Positions 1 to 12,745 of a stretch of DNA of 64,000 nt are shown one piece after another. The notes beneath the pieces are model-generated. The model was not told the DNA's origin. It made no database searches and was given only the letters and a program-made list of their open reading frames with translations. This stretch comes from Streptococcus sp. WB01_FAA12 (GTDB lineage: Bacteria > Bacillota > Bacilli > Lactobacillales > Streptococcaceae). The translations under genes were made by a program, and so were the position numbers. The stretch lies in assembly GCF_012843315.1 (NCBI RefSeq), contig NZ_JABAEX010000001.1:186001-250000 (forward strand), given 5' to 3'. How positions within the stretch are numbered: position 1 is the first letter of the stretch; each line of letters begins with the position of its first letter.

Positions 1-85
1 TGTGCGAAGTCATTTTAAAAAAGACTCATAACTTCACTATCTTTAGAAAATATTTCAATACTAACCATTTTTCAGTCCTTCTCTA

Positions 86-2080
<1,995 letters not shown>

Positions 2081-2234
2081 AGAATAGTTGAGAACTAGGT
2101 GTTAGATAGTCTCAAACTGTCTCTCCTGATGTGTTTTGACATGGTTAAAATCTGTTGTCCATCGTGATGAAATGCCAACTGAATCCATCAGAATCAAATA
2201 AAATTAAAATAGAAATTAGAAATTAGGAAAAAAC

Positions 2235-4520
2235 ATGTACAATTATCCCGTTCTTCTCCATTTTCATAGAAAAAATGGAGATTATGCAGCTTGCTCATTT
2301 AGCACAGACCGAGATGAAAACAAAAACTCTTTAACTTCAGAGACCACTTATTTTGGTCTTCAGTTTTCTTTTACCGTGACCAGTCAGGAAAAGGTGGATA
2401 GTTTCACCTTCAAAGCTGAGATAGATGGTGTATTAAAAGAATATCTTGTACGTTTTAACTACTATCCCTTGCTAACAGAAGCATGGATTTTAGAGGGCGA
2501 CGAGACGGTTTATTATTCTGAAAATCCAGCCATTGCTAGTCCTTACTACAAAGATCAAAATCCATTTGCCTTTGATAAAGCCATCCATAGCGCAAGCTTT
2601 GATCACCACTGGGGCTACCAAGGAGAACTAGGTTACAGCCTTTCAGATTATCAGACAAGCTTTAAACTTTGGGCTCCAACAGCTACAGCTGTTCAGGTGG
2701 TTGTCTATGAAAACACTAGTAACGATGCACCGATTTGGAAAACCTTTAATCTAGAGCGTGGTAATAGCTATTCATATAGTCATAAGTACAATACCATTGG
2801 TGTGTGGAGTCTAGACTTAGATGAAAATCTTGCTGGTAAGGCTTATCAGTATCAAATTGAATTTCCTCACCACCAGACTTTGACGAGAGATCCTTACACA
2901 ACTGCAACAAGTCCTGACGGGAAACGTTCTGTAATTCTTTCTCATCAGGACAGACAAGTAGAAAGATTTAAAGTCAAACATGGGACAGAAGCGCCATGGC
3001 GTTTGGAGAATCCATGTAAAGCAGTTATCTGTGAAATGCATATTCGAGATTTTACCAAATCGCCTACATCTGGTGTTCCTGAAGAACTCCGCGGAACCTT
3101 CTTGGGTGCTGCTCAGACTGGAACAGTTAACCAGTACGGTCAAGCAACCGCCTTTGACTATATTAAAGAACTTGGTTGCAACTATGTTCAACTTCAACCC
3201 ATCTTTGATCGTCATAAGGAATATGATCAGGATGGAAATGTAACCTATAACTGGGGTTATGATCCTCAAAACTACAACGCACCCGAAACGAGCTTCTCTA
3301 GCAATCCAGATGATCCTGGACAAGTTATTCGAGACCTCAAGACCATGATTCAGGCTTATCATGATGCAGGAATCGGTGTCATTATGGATGTCGTTTACAA
3401 CCATACCTTTTCAACGGTTGATGCGCCTTTCCAGACAACTGTTCCAGATTATTACTACCGCATGAACCGAGATGGAACTTTTCAAAACGGTACGGGAGTA
3501 GGAAATGAAACTGCAAGTGAACACGAGATGTTCCGCAAGTATATGATTGATTCCATCCTTTATTGGGTGAAAGAATACAATATTGACGGTTTCCGTTTCG
3601 ACTTGATGGGCATTCATGATGTCAAAACTATGCAGGCAATTCGTTGGGCACTGGATGAGGTCGATCCGCGTATTCTCACTTATGGAGAAGGCTGGGATAT
3701 GGGAACAGGTCTTGCTCCTTATGACAAGGCTAAGAAGGATAACGCCTATCAGATGCCAAATATAGGTTTCTTCAACGATAATCAGCGTGATGCGATCAAA
3801 GGAGGAGAAGTTTATGGAGCAATCAAATCAGGATTTGTGAGTGGTGCTGCTACAGAACCAATCGTCGCCAAGGCTATTCTTGGTAGCCGAGAGTTGGGAT
3901 CTTATCTCAGTCCAAACCAAGTTCTCAACTATGTTGAAGCTCATGACAATTACAATCTTCATGACTTGCTAGCAACCCTTCATCCTGATAAGAGTTCCGA
4001 CCAGATTATGCGCAAGGTTGAGACAGCGACAGCTATGAATCTTCTCATGCAAGGAATGGCCTTTATAGAACTAGGTCAAGAGTTTGGTCGAACTAAGTTG
4101 GTTCCAACTGGTGAACATGGAGAACTAACTCCTGCAGACCGAGAACGTGCTATGAATAGCTATAATGCTCCGGACAGTGTTAACCAAGTCAACTGGGATC
4201 TGATCAATGAACGCCAAGACAGCATTGAGTTTATTCGTCAGATTATCCGCCTAAAAACGCAAATCAGTGCCTTCTCTTATCCAACATATGAAGAAATTTA
4301 CCGTCATGTCTTTGTCCATACAGCTGCTGAGAATAGCGGGTGGATTGTTTATGAGATTCACGGTGGAGCAGAGCACTTATTGGTGGTATTCAATGCTAAG
4401 GGAACCTCCTTCTACTTTGAAAATGCAGGTAAGCTTGAAATGTTCCTTACCAACAGTCGTTCAAAACAAGAAAATGTTATTGATGATATTAGTGTCGCAG
4501 TTTTAAAAGTGCTCTCATAA
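2235..4520 (+). CDS. pulA: Type I pullulanase (intracellular debranching enzyme)
   Basis: GH13 alpha-1,6-glucosidase that removes branches from glycogen and limit dextrins. 761 residues. The type I signature YNWGYDP lies near residue 338. GH13 motifs follow in order: DVVYNHT, GFRFDLMG (nucleophile Asp), YGEGWD (acid/base Glu) and VEAHDN. An N-terminal carbohydrate-binding/early-set region precedes the barrel. There is no signal peptide or LPXTG, so this is the cytoplasmic enzyme and not the large surface SpuA. RBS AGGAAAA precedes ATG 2235. I found no convincing promoter in the 154-bp gap after ligA. Its place beside the glycogen operon fits a role in mobilising stored glucan. Confidence 0.93.
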   Translation: MYNYPVLLHFHRKNGDYAACSFSTDRDENKNSLTSETTYFGLQFSFTVTSQEKVDSFTFKAEIDGVLKEYLVRFNYYPLLTEAWILEGDETVYYSENPAIASPYYKDQNPFAFDKAIHSASFDHHWGYQGELGYSLSDYQTSFKLWAPTATAVQVVVYENTSNDAPIWKTFNLERGNSYSYSHKYNTIGVWSLDLDENLAGKAYQYQIEFPHHQTLTRDPYTTATSPDGKRSVILSHQDRQVERFKVKHGTEAPWRLENPCKAVICEMHIRDFTKSPTSGVPEELRGTFLGAAQTGTVNQYGQATAFDYIKELGCNYVQLQPIFDRHKEYDQDGNVTYNWGYDPQNYNAPETSFSSNPDDPGQVIRDLKTMIQAYHDAGIGVIMDVVYNHTFSTVDAPFQTTVPDYYYRMNRDGTFQNGTGVGNETASEHEMFRKYMIDSILYWVKEYNIDGFRFDLMGIHDVKTMQAIRWALDEVDPRILTYGEGWDMGTGLAPYDKAKKDNAYQMPNIGFFNDNQRDAIKGGEVYGAIKSGFVSGAATEPIVAKAILGSRELGSYLSPNQVLNYVEAHDNYNLHDLLATLHPDKSSDQIMRKVETATAMNLLMQGMAFIELGQEFGRTKLVPTGEHGELTPADRERAMNSYNAPDSVNQVNWDLINERQDSIEFIRQIIRLKTQISAFSYPTYEEIYRHVFVHTAAENSGWIVYEIHGGAEHLLVVFNAKGTSFYFENAGKLEMFLTNSRSKQENVIDDISVAVLKVLS

Positions 4521-4531
4521 ATTAATGTAGT

Positions 4532-4562
4532 AAAAAGGGTTAGATTATCTAATCCTTTTTGT
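4532..4562 (+). terminator. Rho-independent terminator after pulA
   Basis: A 13-bp stem with arms AAAAAGGGTTAGA and TCTAATCCTTTTT (one G·U pair), a 3-nt loop and a T run. Confidence 0.85.
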
Positions 4563-4622
4563 CATTTATGAGGTTTTTAATGAAGAGTAGAATTAAGATT
4601 CAAATAATTTGAAGGATCAAGA

Positions 4623-4652
4623 TTGTGAAAAAAATCTCAATTTTTTTCACAA
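4623..4652. promoter_or_regulatory. Rex-like palindrome upstream of gapN
   Basis: Perfect inverted repeat with 13-bp arms around a CTCA loop. It starts TTGTGA and ends TCACAA, and lies 6 bases before the gapN -35. Its left 18 bases read TTGTGA-N6-TCTCAA, one mismatch from the Rex consensus TTGTGA-N6-TCACAA, and the right 18 bases give the same on the other strand. Rex senses NADH/NAD+, which would suit gapN. The assignment is inference. Confidence 0.5.
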
Positions 4653-4658
4653 AAAGGG

Positions 4659-4686
4659 TTGTAATTTTCTGAAAATTTGATAAAAT
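4659..4686 (+). promoter_or_regulatory. gapN promoter
   Basis: TTGTAA (4659-4664), 16-bp spacer, extended -10 TGA-TAAAAT (4678-4686). Confidence 0.7.
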
Positions 4687-4716
4687 AAGTCTTAATAATT
4701 TTCAGGAGGAAGAAAA

Positions 4717-6141
4717 TTGGCAAGATATCAGAATTTAGTAAATGGAAATTGGAAATCATCTGAAAAGGAAATTACAATCTATTCACCCATTAATCAGGAA
4801 AAGCTGGGGACAGTACCAGCTATGAGTCAGGCTGAAGTAGATGAGGCTATGAAAGCTGCGCGTGCAGCTCTCCCAGCATGGCGTGATTTAGCACCAGTTG
4901 AACGTGCAACCTATTTACATAAGACAGCAGATATTTTGGAACGCGATAAAGAAAAAATTGGTACAATTCTTGCCAAAGAGGTTGCTAAAGGGATAAAAGC
5001 AGCCATTGGAGAAGTAGTACGTACAGCAGATTTGATTCGTTTTGCTGCAGAAGAAGGTCTCCGTATCACTGGACAAGCAATGGAAGGTGGCGGTTTTGAA
5101 GCTGCAAGTAAAAACAAACTAGCCGTTGTCCGTCGTGAGCCAGTTGGTGTCGTTTTAGCTATCGCGCCATTTAACTATCCAGTTAACCTTTCTGGATCTA
5201 AGATTGCCCCGGCTTTGATTGCAGGGAATGCCGTCATGTTTAAACCGCCAACACAAGGATCTATCTCAGGTCTGTTATTAGCCAAGGCTTTTGATGAGGC
5301 AGGTATTCCAGCAGGAGTATTTAATACGATAACTGGACGAGGTTCTGAAATCGGTGACTATATCATTGAACACAAAGAAGTTAACTTTATCAACTTTACT
5401 GGCTCGACTCCAATTGGTGAGCGAATCGGTCGTTTAGCTGGAATGCGTCCTATCATGCTTGAACTTGGTGGGAAAGATGCAGCTATTGTTCTCGAAGATG
5501 CAGACTTGGAACACGCAGCTAAACAAATCGTCGGTGGAGCCTTTAGCTATTCAGGACAACGTTGTACTGCCATCAAGCGTGTCTTGGTTGTGGAAAGTGT
5601 AGCGGATAAATTGGCTGAATTACTTCAAGCAGAAGTTGCTAAGCTAACCGTTGGTGACCCATTTGACAATGCTGATATCACACCTGTTATTGATAATGCT
5701 TCAGCTGACTTCATCTGGGGATTGATTCAAGATGCGCAAGGTAAAGGTGCCAAAGCGCTCAGTCCAATCAAACGTGAGGGCAATCTCATTTGGCCAGGAC
5801 TTTTTGATTATGTCACAAGAGATATGAAATTAGCTTGGGAAGAACCGTTTGGTCCTGTTCTGCCAATTATCCGTGTTTCCGATGCAAATGAAGCGGTAGC
5901 AATTGCCAATGAATCTGAGTTCGGTCTTCAATCATCCGTATTCACAAATGATTTTAAAAAAGCGTTTGAAATCGCTGAAAAACTTGAAGTCGGTACTGTT
6001 CATATTAATAATAAAACGCAACGTGGGCCAGATAATTTCCCATTCCTTGGGGTCAAAGGATCTGGTGCTGGTGTGCAAGGGATTAAATACAGCATTGAAG
6101 CAATGACAAATGTCAAATCCATTGTTTTTGATGTGAAATAA
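4717..6141 (+). CDS. gapN: Non-phosphorylating NADP-dependent glyceraldehyde-3-phosphate dehydrogenase
   Basis: Aldehyde dehydrogenase family enzyme that oxidises glyceraldehyde-3-phosphate directly to 3-phosphoglycerate, yielding NADPH and bypassing ATP-forming glycolytic steps. It is the main NADPH source in streptococci that lack an oxidative pentose phosphate branch. 474 residues, with catalytic Cys283 in GQRCTA, general-base Glu249 in LELGGK, and oxyanion Asn153 in APFNYP. The start is TTG at 4717, seven bases after a perfect AGGAGG (4704-4709); no ATG fits. It forms its own unit between two terminators. Confidence 0.97.
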   Translation: MARYQNLVNGNWKSSEKEITIYSPINQEKLGTVPAMSQAEVDEAMKAARAALPAWRDLAPVERATYLHKTADILERDKEKIGTILAKEVAKGIKAAIGEVVRTADLIRFAAEEGLRITGQAMEGGGFEAASKNKLAVVRREPVGVVLAIAPFNYPVNLSGSKIAPALIAGNAVMFKPPTQGSISGLLLAKAFDEAGIPAGVFNTITGRGSEIGDYIIEHKEVNFINFTGSTPIGERIGRLAGMRPIMLELGGKDAAIVLEDADLEHAAKQIVGGAFSYSGQRCTAIKRVLVVESVADKLAELLQAEVAKLTVGDPFDNADITPVIDNASADFIWGLIQDAQGKGAKALSPIKREGNLIWPGLFDYVTRDMKLAWEEPFGPVLPIIRVSDANEAVAIANESEFGLQSSVFTNDFKKAFEIAEKLEVGTVHINNKTQRGPDNFPFLGVKGSGAGVQGIKYSIEAMTNVKSIVFDVK

Positions 6142-6144
6142 TCT

Positions 6145-6183
6145 ATAAAATCAGGAAAAGGGCTTCCTGGTTTTATTTTTTTC
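6145..6183 (+). terminator. gapN terminator
   Basis: Stem ATAAAATCAGGAA / TTCCTGGTTTTAT with one mismatch, followed by TTTTTTTTC. Confidence 0.85.
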
Positions 6184-6342
6184 AAAAAATTACAGTTTAA
6201 AATTGATAAAAAACGAATATTCTGGTATTATAATAAAAAAATATATGGAAATTATTCTTTTCTCTCTGAAATGAGTGAAAGCTAAGTTAAGATAATTTTT
6301 CCAAAATTTTCAAGATATTTTTTAAGAAATTCCGTAAACTGC

Positions 6343-6371
6343 TTGAAAGTTCTTTTAAAAGATAGTATAAT
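6343..6371 (+). promoter_or_regulatory. glg operon promoter
   Basis: TTGAAA (6343-6348), 17-bp spacer, consensus TATAAT (6366-6371). The transcript would start near 6378. Confidence 0.85.
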
Positions 6372-6379
6372 AGAAATAT

Positions 6380-6393
6380 AGAAAACGCTTACA
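6380..6393 (+). promoter_or_regulatory. cre site (CcpA operator) of the glg operon
   Basis: AGAAAACGCTTACA matches 13 of 14 positions of the consensus TGWAARCGYTWNCW. It lies just after the predicted transcription start, where bound CcpA would block elongation. This predicts repression of glycogen synthesis genes by preferred sugars. Confidence 0.75.
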
Positions 6394-6410
6394 AAAAGAA
6401 AGGGGATTGA

Positions 6411-8339
6411 ATGAATAATCAAGAAGCATTGAGAACCTTCACTACTGGAGAAAATTTTCATCTTCAGCACTATCTAGGAGCACATAAAGAGGAAAAAGAC
6501 GGAGAAATTGGTTTTACTTTCCGTGTTTGGGCACCTAACGCTCGGGCTGTGCACTTAGTTGGTGATTTTACAAACTGGACAGAACACCAAATTCCTATGG
6601 TACGGAATGAATCGGGTGTTTGGGAAGTCTTCACAAGTCTGGCTCATGAAGGGCAGATTTATAAGTATCATATCACGCGTGCAAATGGGCACCAGATTAT
6701 GAAAATTGATCCATTGGCGGTTCGTTTTGAGGCTCGCCCAGAGACTGGAGCCATCCTGACTGATATTCCAGAGAAAAAATGGAAAGATGGTCTTTGGCTA
6801 GCTAGGAGAAAACGCTGGGGATTTTTTGAGAGACCAGTCAATATTTATGAAGCCCACGCTGGATCTTGGAAGAGAAATCCAGATGGTAGTCCATACAGCT
6901 TTGCACAACTTAAGGAAGAACTCATTCCATACCTTGTTGAGATGAACTACACTCACATCGAGTTTATGCCTTTAATGGCTCACCCACTTGGATTGAGTTG
7001 GGGCTACCAGCTTATGGGTTACTTTGCTATGGAGCACTCTTATGGGCGACCAGAGGAATTCCAAGATTTTGTTGAGGAATGTCATTTAAACAATATCGGT
7101 GTAATTGTGGATTGGGTTCCAGGTCATTTTACCATCAACGATGACGCTCTAGCTTATTATGATGGAACACCGACTTTTGAATACCAAGACCACAATAAGG
7201 CCCATAACTATGGTTGGGGAGCTCTTAACTTTGACCTTGGGAAGAATGAAGTCCAGTCCTTCTTGATTTCTAGCATTAAATTCTGGATTGACTTTTATCA
7301 TTTAGACGGTATTCGAGTGGATGCAGTTAGCAATATGCTCTACCTAGACTATGATAATGCTCCTTGGACTCCAAACAAAGACGGTGGCAATCTCAACTAC
7401 GAAGGCTACTATTTCCTTCAACGTTTGAACACAGTTATCAAGTTGGCTCATCCAGATGTGATGATGATTGCAGAAGAAAGTTCATCAGCAACAAAGATTA
7501 CTGGTATGAAAGAAATGGGCGGTCTTGGCTTTGACTACAAGTGGAATATGGGCTGGATGAATGATATTCTCCGTTTCTACGAGGAGGACCCTATCTATCG
7601 TAAGTATGATTTTAACTTGGTAACCTTCAGCTTCATGTACGTTTTCAATGAAAACTACCTCTTACCTTTCTCACATGATGAAGTCGTGCATGGTAAGAAA
7701 AGCATGATGCACAAGATGTGGGGTGATCGCTACAATCAATTTGCAGGTTTGCGAAATCTCTACACTTATCAAATTTGTCATCCAGGTAAGAAACTCTTGT
7801 TCATGGGAAGCGAGTATGGTCAGTTCTTAGAGTGGAAGTCAGAGGAACAGCTAGAATGGTCTAACTTGGAAGATCCAATGAATGCTAAGATGAAGTACTT
7901 CACTTCTCAACTCAATCAGTTCTATAAAGAACACCGTTGCCTTTGGGAAATTGACACCAGTTACGATGGCATCGAAATTATCGATGCGGATAATAGAGAT
8001 CAGAGTGTCCTTTCCTTTATTCGTAAGAGTAAAAAGGGTGAAATGCTAGTCTGTGTCTTTAATATGGCGCCTGTTGAACGAAAAGACTTTACAATCGGAC
8101 TTCCTGTCGCAGGAGTTTATGAAGAAGTTTGGAATACAGAATTGGAACAATGGGGTGGTGTCTGGAAAGAATACAACCAAACGGTTCAAACTCAAGAAGG
8201 ATTATGGAAGGATTATGAGCAGACCTTGACCTTTACCTTGCCAGCTATGGGAGCAAGTATTTGGAAGATTAAACGTCGCTTGAAACCAACTAAAACTGTC
8301 ACAAATAAAACCCAAAAAGGAGTAGAAAATGAAGAATGA
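6411..8339 (+). CDS. glgB: 1,4-alpha-glucan branching enzyme
   Basis: Cytosolic enzyme that introduces alpha-1,6 branches into glycogen. 642 residues. An N-terminal CBM48 (about 20-110, [17 protein letters not shown]) is followed by a GH13 barrel with GIRVDAV (nucleophile Asp), IAEESS (Glu) and [10 protein letters not shown], which is typical of branching enzymes. SD AAGGGG precedes ATG 6411. It is the first gene of glgB-C-D-A; glgC begins 11 bp before its stop, implying translational coupling. No glycogen phosphorylase gene lies in this cluster. Confidence 0.96.
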   Translation: MNNQEALRTFTTGENFHLQHYLGAHKEEKDGEIGFTFRVWAPNARAVHLVGDFTNWTEHQIPMVRNESGVWEVFTSLAHEGQIYKYHITRANGHQIMKIDPLAVRFEARPETGAILTDIPEKKWKDGLWLARRKRWGFFERPVNIYEAHAGSWKRNPDGSPYSFAQLKEELIPYLVEMNYTHIEFMPLMAHPLGLSWGYQLMGYFAMEHSYGRPEEFQDFVEECHLNNIGVIVDWVPGHFTINDDALAYYDGTPTFEYQDHNKAHNYGWGALNFDLGKNEVQSFLISSIKFWIDFYHLDGIRVDAVSNMLYLDYDNAPWTPNKDGGNLNYEGYYFLQRLNTVIKLAHPDVMMIAEESSSATKITGMKEMGGLGFDYKWNMGWMNDILRFYEEDPIYRKYDFNLVTFSFMYVFNENYLLPFSHDEVVHGKKSMMHKMWGDRYNQFAGLRNLYTYQICHPGKKLLFMGSEYGQFLEWKSEEQLEWSNLEDPMNAKMKYFTSQLNQFYKEHRCLWEIDTSYDGIEIIDADNRDQSVLSFIRKSKKGEMLVCVFNMAPVERKDFTIGLPVAGVYEEVWNTELEQWGGVWKEYNQTVQTQEGLWKDYEQTLTFTLPAMGASIWKIKRRLKPTKTVTNKTQKGVENEE

Positions 8340-9471
8340 AATGCTAGCTTTGATCCTTGCCGGTGGGCAAGGAACACGTCTCGGAAAACTCACTCAAAGC
8401 ATTGCCAAACCAGCAGTGCAATTCGGTGGGCGCTACCGTATCATTGACTTTGCGCTTTCAAACTGTGCTAACTCTGGGATTCACAACGTCGGTGTTATTA
8501 CGCAATACCAACCTCTTGCCTTAAACAACCATATCGGAAATGGTTCGAGCTGGGGACTAGATGGTATTAACACAGGTGTTTCTATTCTTCAACCCTACTC
8601 TGCAAGCGAAGGAAATCGTTGGTTTGAAGGGACTAGTCACGCTATCTACCAAAACATTGACTACATCGACAGTGTTAATCCTGAATATGTTCTGATCCTT
8701 TCTGGTGACCACATCTATAAGATGGACTACGATGATATGCTTCAGTCCCATAAGGATAACAATGCCAGCTTGACAGTAGCTGTTCTAGATGTGCCCTTAA
8801 AAGAAGCTAGCCGTTTTGGTATCATGAATACAGATGCCAATAACCGTATCGTTGAATTCGAAGAAAAACCTGCGCAACCTAAGTCTACAAAGGCTTCTAT
8901 GGGAATTTATATTTTTGACTGGAAACGACTTCGCAATATGCTTGTTACTGCTGAAAAGAGCAATGTGGATATGTCAGACTTTGGTAAAAACGTTATCCCT
9001 AACTATCTCGAGTCTGGTGAAAGTGTCTATGCTTATGAATTTAATGGCTACTGGAAAGACGTTGGTACCATCGAATCACTCTGGGAAGCTAATATGGAGT
9101 ACATTTCCCCAGAAAATGCCTTGGATAGTCGTAATCGTCAATGGAAAATTTACTCAAGAAACTTGATCTCACCACCCAACTACTTTGGTGCGCATGCACA
9201 CGTTGAGGATTCATTGGTCGTGGATGGCTGTTTTGTAGATGGAACGGTTAAACGTTCGATTCTTTCAACAGAAGCACAAGTACGTGAAGGTGCGGAAGTC
9301 GTTGATTCTGTCATCATGAGTGGGGCTATTATTGGCCATGGAGCAAAGATTACTCGTGCTATTATTGGTGAAGGTGCTATTATTGCAGACGGCGTAGAGA
9401 TTGACGGAACGGATGAAGTACAAGTAGTAGGATATGATGAAGTAGTGGGGGTAGCAACAGATGAAGATTGA
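8329..9471 (+). CDS. glgC: Glucose-1-phosphate adenylyltransferase, catalytic subunit
   Basis: Makes ADP-glucose from ATP and glucose-1-phosphate, the committed step of glycogen synthesis. 380 residues, with the nucleotidyltransferase signature [11 protein letters not shown] near the N-terminus, [10 protein letters not shown], the sugar-phosphate motif EEKPAQP, and a C-terminal left-handed beta-helix of hexapeptide repeats ([12 protein letters not shown]). It overlaps glgB and glgD by 11 bp each. In Firmicutes GlgC pairs with the related GlgD; the intact GTRL loop marks this one as the catalytic subunit. Confidence 0.96.
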   Translation: MKNEMLALILAGGQGTRLGKLTQSIAKPAVQFGGRYRIIDFALSNCANSGIHNVGVITQYQPLALNNHIGNGSSWGLDGINTGVSILQPYSASEGNRWFEGTSHAIYQNIDYIDSVNPEYVLILSGDHIYKMDYDDMLQSHKDNNASLTVAVLDVPLKEASRFGIMNTDANNRIVEFEEKPAQPKSTKASMGIYIFDWKRLRNMLVTAEKSNVDMSDFGKNVIPNYLESGESVYAYEFNGYWKDVGTIESLWEANMEYISPENALDSRNRQWKIYSRNLISPPNYFGAHAHVEDSLVVDGCFVDGTVKRSILSTEAQVREGAEVVDSVIMSGAIIGHGAKITRAIIGEGAIIADGVEIDGTDEVQVVGYDEVVGVATDED

Positions 9472-10600
9472 TAAATATTCAGCCATTTTAGGAAACACAG
9501 TTGGTTTTCATGATATGTCAACTTTGACAGATCATCGTCCAGTAGCCAGCTTGCCTTTCGGCGGGAAATACCGTTTGATTGACTTCCCCCTTTCTAGCCT
9601 TGCAAATGCTGGTGTTCGTAGTGTCTTTGGAATTTTCCAACAAGATAATATCAGTTCAGTCTTTGACCACATTCGTTCAGGACGTGAGTGGGGCTTATCT
9701 ACCCTTCTCAGTCACTACTATCTAGGAATTTACAATACTCGTGTTGAAAGTAGCACAGTTGGGAAAGAATATTACCAACAGCTTCTCACTTATTTGAAAC
9801 GTTCAGGGTCAAATCAGACGGTTGCACTTAACTGTGATATCGTGGTGAATATTGACCTCAATCAAGTATTCCATTTACATACTACTGCTGGTCGTCCAAT
9901 TACAGTTGTTTATAAGAAATTACCTAAAAAGGATATTTCAGATGTTAATGCCATCTTGGAAGTGGATGAAACAGACCGTGTTCTTTCTCATAAACTTTTT
10001 GATGCCAAATCAACAGATGAACTTTTCAACATGTCTACAGATATATTCGTCGTTGATACTCCGTGGTTGATTAAGCGTTTGGAAGAAGAAGTTCAAAAAG
10101 AATACCCAGAAAAATTACGCTATGTTTTACGTGAGTTGGCAGCTAAAGAAGGTGCTTTTGCTTATGAATACACTGGCTACCTAGCCAATATTCACTCTGT
10201 TCAATCCTATTATCAATCCAATATTGATATGCTGGAGTCTCAAAAATTCTACTCTCTCTTCTCACCTAACCAAAAGATTTATACCAAGGTTAAGAATGAA
10301 GAACCAACCTACTATGCGAATACTTCAAAAGTAAGTACTTCTCAGTTTGCTTCTGGTAGTATCATTGAGGGTGAAGTAGTTCAGTCAGTCCTATCTCGTA
10401 ACATTTATGTTCACAAAGATAGTGTGGTGAAAGACAGCATTTTATTCCCTCGTGTTGTGATTGGCCAAGGTGCCCAAGTTGAGTATGCAATCTTGGACAA
10501 AGGGGTTGAAGTTGCTGACGGTGTCGTTATTCGCGGTACTGCAGAACACCCAGTTGTAGTCAAAAAAGGCGAAAAAGTTACAGAGGATATTCATTCATGA
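9461..10600 (+). CDS. glgD: Glucose-1-phosphate adenylyltransferase, regulatory subunit GlgD
   Basis: Paralogue of GlgC (379 residues) with the same fold: [14 protein letters not shown] near residue 35 and a C-terminal beta-helix ([18 protein letters not shown]). The GGxGTRL nucleotide-binding loop of GlgC is missing; the equivalent segment reads [14 protein letters not shown]. It is therefore probably weakly active or inactive alone and modulates a GlgC/GlgD heteromer, as described for Firmicutes. It overlaps glgC by 11 bp and glgA by 4 bp. Confidence 0.94.
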   Translation: MKIDKYSAILGNTVGFHDMSTLTDHRPVASLPFGGKYRLIDFPLSSLANAGVRSVFGIFQQDNISSVFDHIRSGREWGLSTLLSHYYLGIYNTRVESSTVGKEYYQQLLTYLKRSGSNQTVALNCDIVVNIDLNQVFHLHTTAGRPITVVYKKLPKKDISDVNAILEVDETDRVLSHKLFDAKSTDELFNMSTDIFVVDTPWLIKRLEEEVQKEYPEKLRYVLRELAAKEGAFAYEYTGYLANIHSVQSYYQSNIDMLESQKFYSLFSPNQKIYTKVKNEEPTYYANTSKVSTSQFASGSIIEGEVVQSVLSRNIYVHKDSVVKDSILFPRVVIGQGAQVEYAILDKGVEVADGVVIRGTAEHPVVVKKGEKVTEDIHS

Positions 10601-12030
10601 AAATTTTATTCGTAGCAGCAGAGGGTGCGCCCTTTTCAAAAACAGGTGGTTTGGGAGATGTCATTGGCGCTCTTCCCAAATCACTGGTAAAGGCAGGGCA
10701 CGAAGTTGCGGTTGTCTTACCTTACTATGACATGGTAGAGGCTAAGTTCGGCGACCAGATTGAGGATCTTCTCCACTTTGAAGTGAGTGTAGGATGGCGT
10801 AGACAGTACTGTGGTATTAAGAAGACCGTCTTGAATGGTGTTACCTTCTACTTCGTAGACAATCAAACGTATTTCTTCCGAGGTCATGTTTACGGAGATT
10901 TCGATGATGGTGAACGTTTTGCCTTCTTCCAACTGGCTGCTCTTGAAGCCATGGAGCGAATTGATTTCATTCCAGATATTCTCCATGCCCATGATTATCA
11001 CACCGCTATGATTCCTTTTCTCTTGAAGGAAAAATACAGATGGATTCAGGCATATCAAGGAATCAGAACTGTTTTAACTATTCATAATTTGGAATTCCAA
11101 GGTCAATTTTCTGAAGGAATGTTGTGGGATTTGTTTGGAGTCGGTTTTGAACGTTACGCTGATGGGACCCTTCGTTGGAATGATTGTCTAAACTGGATGA
11201 AGGCTGGTATCCTATACGCGGATCGTGTCTCAACCGTATCGCCTAGCTATGCACATGAGATTATGACTAGCCAGTTCGGTTGTGGTTTGGATCAGATTCT
11301 TCGCATGGAGTCAGGTAAGGTTTCAGGTATTGTCAATGGTATTGACGCAGATCTTTATAATCCTCAAACAGACCCACTTTTAGATTGTCATTTTGATAAG
11401 GAAGATTTGTCTGGAAAAGCACAAAACAAAGCAAAATTGCAAGAGAGAGTTGGTCTACCTGTGCGAGCAGATGTTCCTCTAGTTGGGATTGTCTCTCGGT
11501 TGACCCGCCAAAAAGGCTTTGATGTTGTCGTAGAGTGTTTGCATCGTTTCTTGCAAGAGGACGTTCAAATCGTTCTTTTAGGGACAGGTGACCCGGCTTT
11601 TGAACATTCCTTCTCCTGGTTTGCGCAAGTCTATCCTGACAAACTATCAGCAAATATCACTTTTGACGTCAAACTGGCTCAAGAAATCTACGCAGCTTGT
11701 GACCTCTTCCTCATGCCAAGCCGTTTTGAACCATGTGGCTTGTCACAAATGATGGCTATGCGCTACGGAACTCTACCTTTGGTTCATGAGGTTGGCGGAT
11801 TGCGTGATACAGTACAATCCTTCAATCCGATCGAAGGAACTGGTACTGGATTTAGCTTTGACAATTTAACACCATACTGGCTTAACTGGAGTTTTCAAAC
11901 AGCCTTGGATGTTTATAAGTACCAGCCAGACGTTTGGAAAAATCTACAAAAACAAGCTATGGAATGCGATTTCTCATGGGATACAGCCTGCAAGTCTTAT
12001 CTTGATTTGTACCATAGTCTAGTCAACTAA
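10597..12030 (+). CDS. glgA: Glycogen synthase (ADP-glucose)
   Basis: GT5 glycosyltransferase that extends alpha-1,4-glucan from ADP-glucose. 477 residues, GT-B fold. The ADP-glucose-binding KTGGLGDV motif lies at about 15-22, HAHDYHT in the N-domain, and the C-terminal catalytic segment [33 protein letters not shown] is split across about 375-405. It overlaps glgD by 4 bp (ATGA), and a terminator follows, so it closes the operon. Confidence 0.96.
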   Translation: MKILFVAAEGAPFSKTGGLGDVIGALPKSLVKAGHEVAVVLPYYDMVEAKFGDQIEDLLHFEVSVGWRRQYCGIKKTVLNGVTFYFVDNQTYFFRGHVYGDFDDGERFAFFQLAALEAMERIDFIPDILHAHDYHTAMIPFLLKEKYRWIQAYQGIRTVLTIHNLEFQGQFSEGMLWDLFGVGFERYADGTLRWNDCLNWMKAGILYADRVSTVSPSYAHEIMTSQFGCGLDQILRMESGKVSGIVNGIDADLYNPQTDPLLDCHFDKEDLSGKAQNKAKLQERVGLPVRADVPLVGIVSRLTRQKGFDVVVECLHRFLQEDVQIVLLGTGDPAFEHSFSWFAQVYPDKLSANITFDVKLAQEIYAACDLFLMPSRFEPCGLSQMMAMRYGTLPLVHEVGGLRDTVQSFNPIEGTGTGFSFDNLTPYWLNWSFQTALDVYKYQPDVWKNLQKQAMECDFSWDTACKSYLDLYHSLVN

Positions 12031-12035
12031 TAGAT

Positions 12036-12066
12036 AAAATCGTATGATTCTTTCATACGATTTTTG
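12036..12066 (+). terminator. glg operon terminator
   Basis: Stem AAAATCGTATGA / TTCATACGATTTT followed by TTGGG. Confidence 0.8.
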
Positions 12067-12091
12067 GGCTATTTAGAGAAGAGGAGAAGTA

Positions 12092-12736
12092 ATGACCCAA
12101 GTAAAAGGCCTATGTGTCATGGATGTGGACGGCACCCTGATAGCAGAAGAAGTGATTGATCTTTTAGGAAGAAAAGCAGGTTACGAAGAAGAAATATCGC
12201 AGATTACAAGTCAGGCAATGCGAGGTGAACTGGACTTTGAAAGGAGTTTGCGAGAGAGAGTCGCTTTGTTAAAAGGTCTTCCGATTTCGGTTTTGGATAC
12301 AGTTTTCAAATCCATCCATCTGTCCCAAAATGCTCAAAAATTTATCTCTATTCTCCAAAAAAATGGCATCCTAGTCGGTCTAGTGTCTGGTGGATTTCTT
12401 CCGATTGTTGAGAGACTAGCAAAGTACCTAGGTATTTCTTATTTCTTCGCCAACCAGTTGGAAATCAAAGACGGATTTTTAACAGGTAAATTAGTTGGTG
12501 AAATTGTTACAGCCCAAGAAAAACAAGCTACTCTTGAGAAATGGAGAAAGGAATTAGAACTGCCCAAAGAAAGAACGATTGCTATCGGTGATGGTGCCAA
12601 CGACCTCTTGATGTTAAAGACAGCAGGCCACGGTATAGCCTTTTGTGCCAAAGAGGTCGTAAAAGCAGAGATAGCTTGTCATGTAGATACGAGGGATTTT
12701 TTGGAAGTTCTTCCTTTGATTGATTTCTTAGAATGA
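12092..12736 (+). CDS. serB: Phosphoserine phosphatase-like HAD hydrolase
   Basis: Likely catalyses phosphoserine to serine, the last step of serine synthesis. 214 residues. HAD motif I is DVDGTL (the second Asp is the family's usual nucleophile partner), motif II is in LVSGGF (Ser), motif III is the conserved Lys region, and motif IV is GDGANDLLML. The helical cap after motif I (RGELDFERSLRERVALLKG) is the SerB signature. RBS GAAGAGGAG. The downstream gene starts 9 bp after the stop. Activity on other small phosphate esters cannot be excluded from sequence. Confidence 0.87.
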   Translation: MTQVKGLCVMDVDGTLIAEEVIDLLGRKAGYEEEISQITSQAMRGELDFERSLRERVALLKGLPISVLDTVFKSIHLSQNAQKFISILQKNGILVGLVSGGFLPIVERLAKYLGISYFFANQLEIKDGFLTGKLVGEIVTAQEKQATLEKWRKELELPKERTIAIGDGANDLLMLKTAGHGIAFCAKEVVKAEIACHVDTRDFLEVLPLIDFLE

Positions 12737-12745
12737 GAGGGAACT

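Noticed and set aside
2817-3404. 195-residue - strand reading frame inside pulA
   Set aside because: Lies antisense to well-conserved GH13 motifs, has no SD and resembles no family; a shadow of pulA codons.
9180-9521. 113-residue Ser/Thr/Pro-rich - strand frame across the glgC/glgD junction
   Set aside because: Antisense to the beta-helix repeats of GlgC; composition is an artefact of that repeat pattern.
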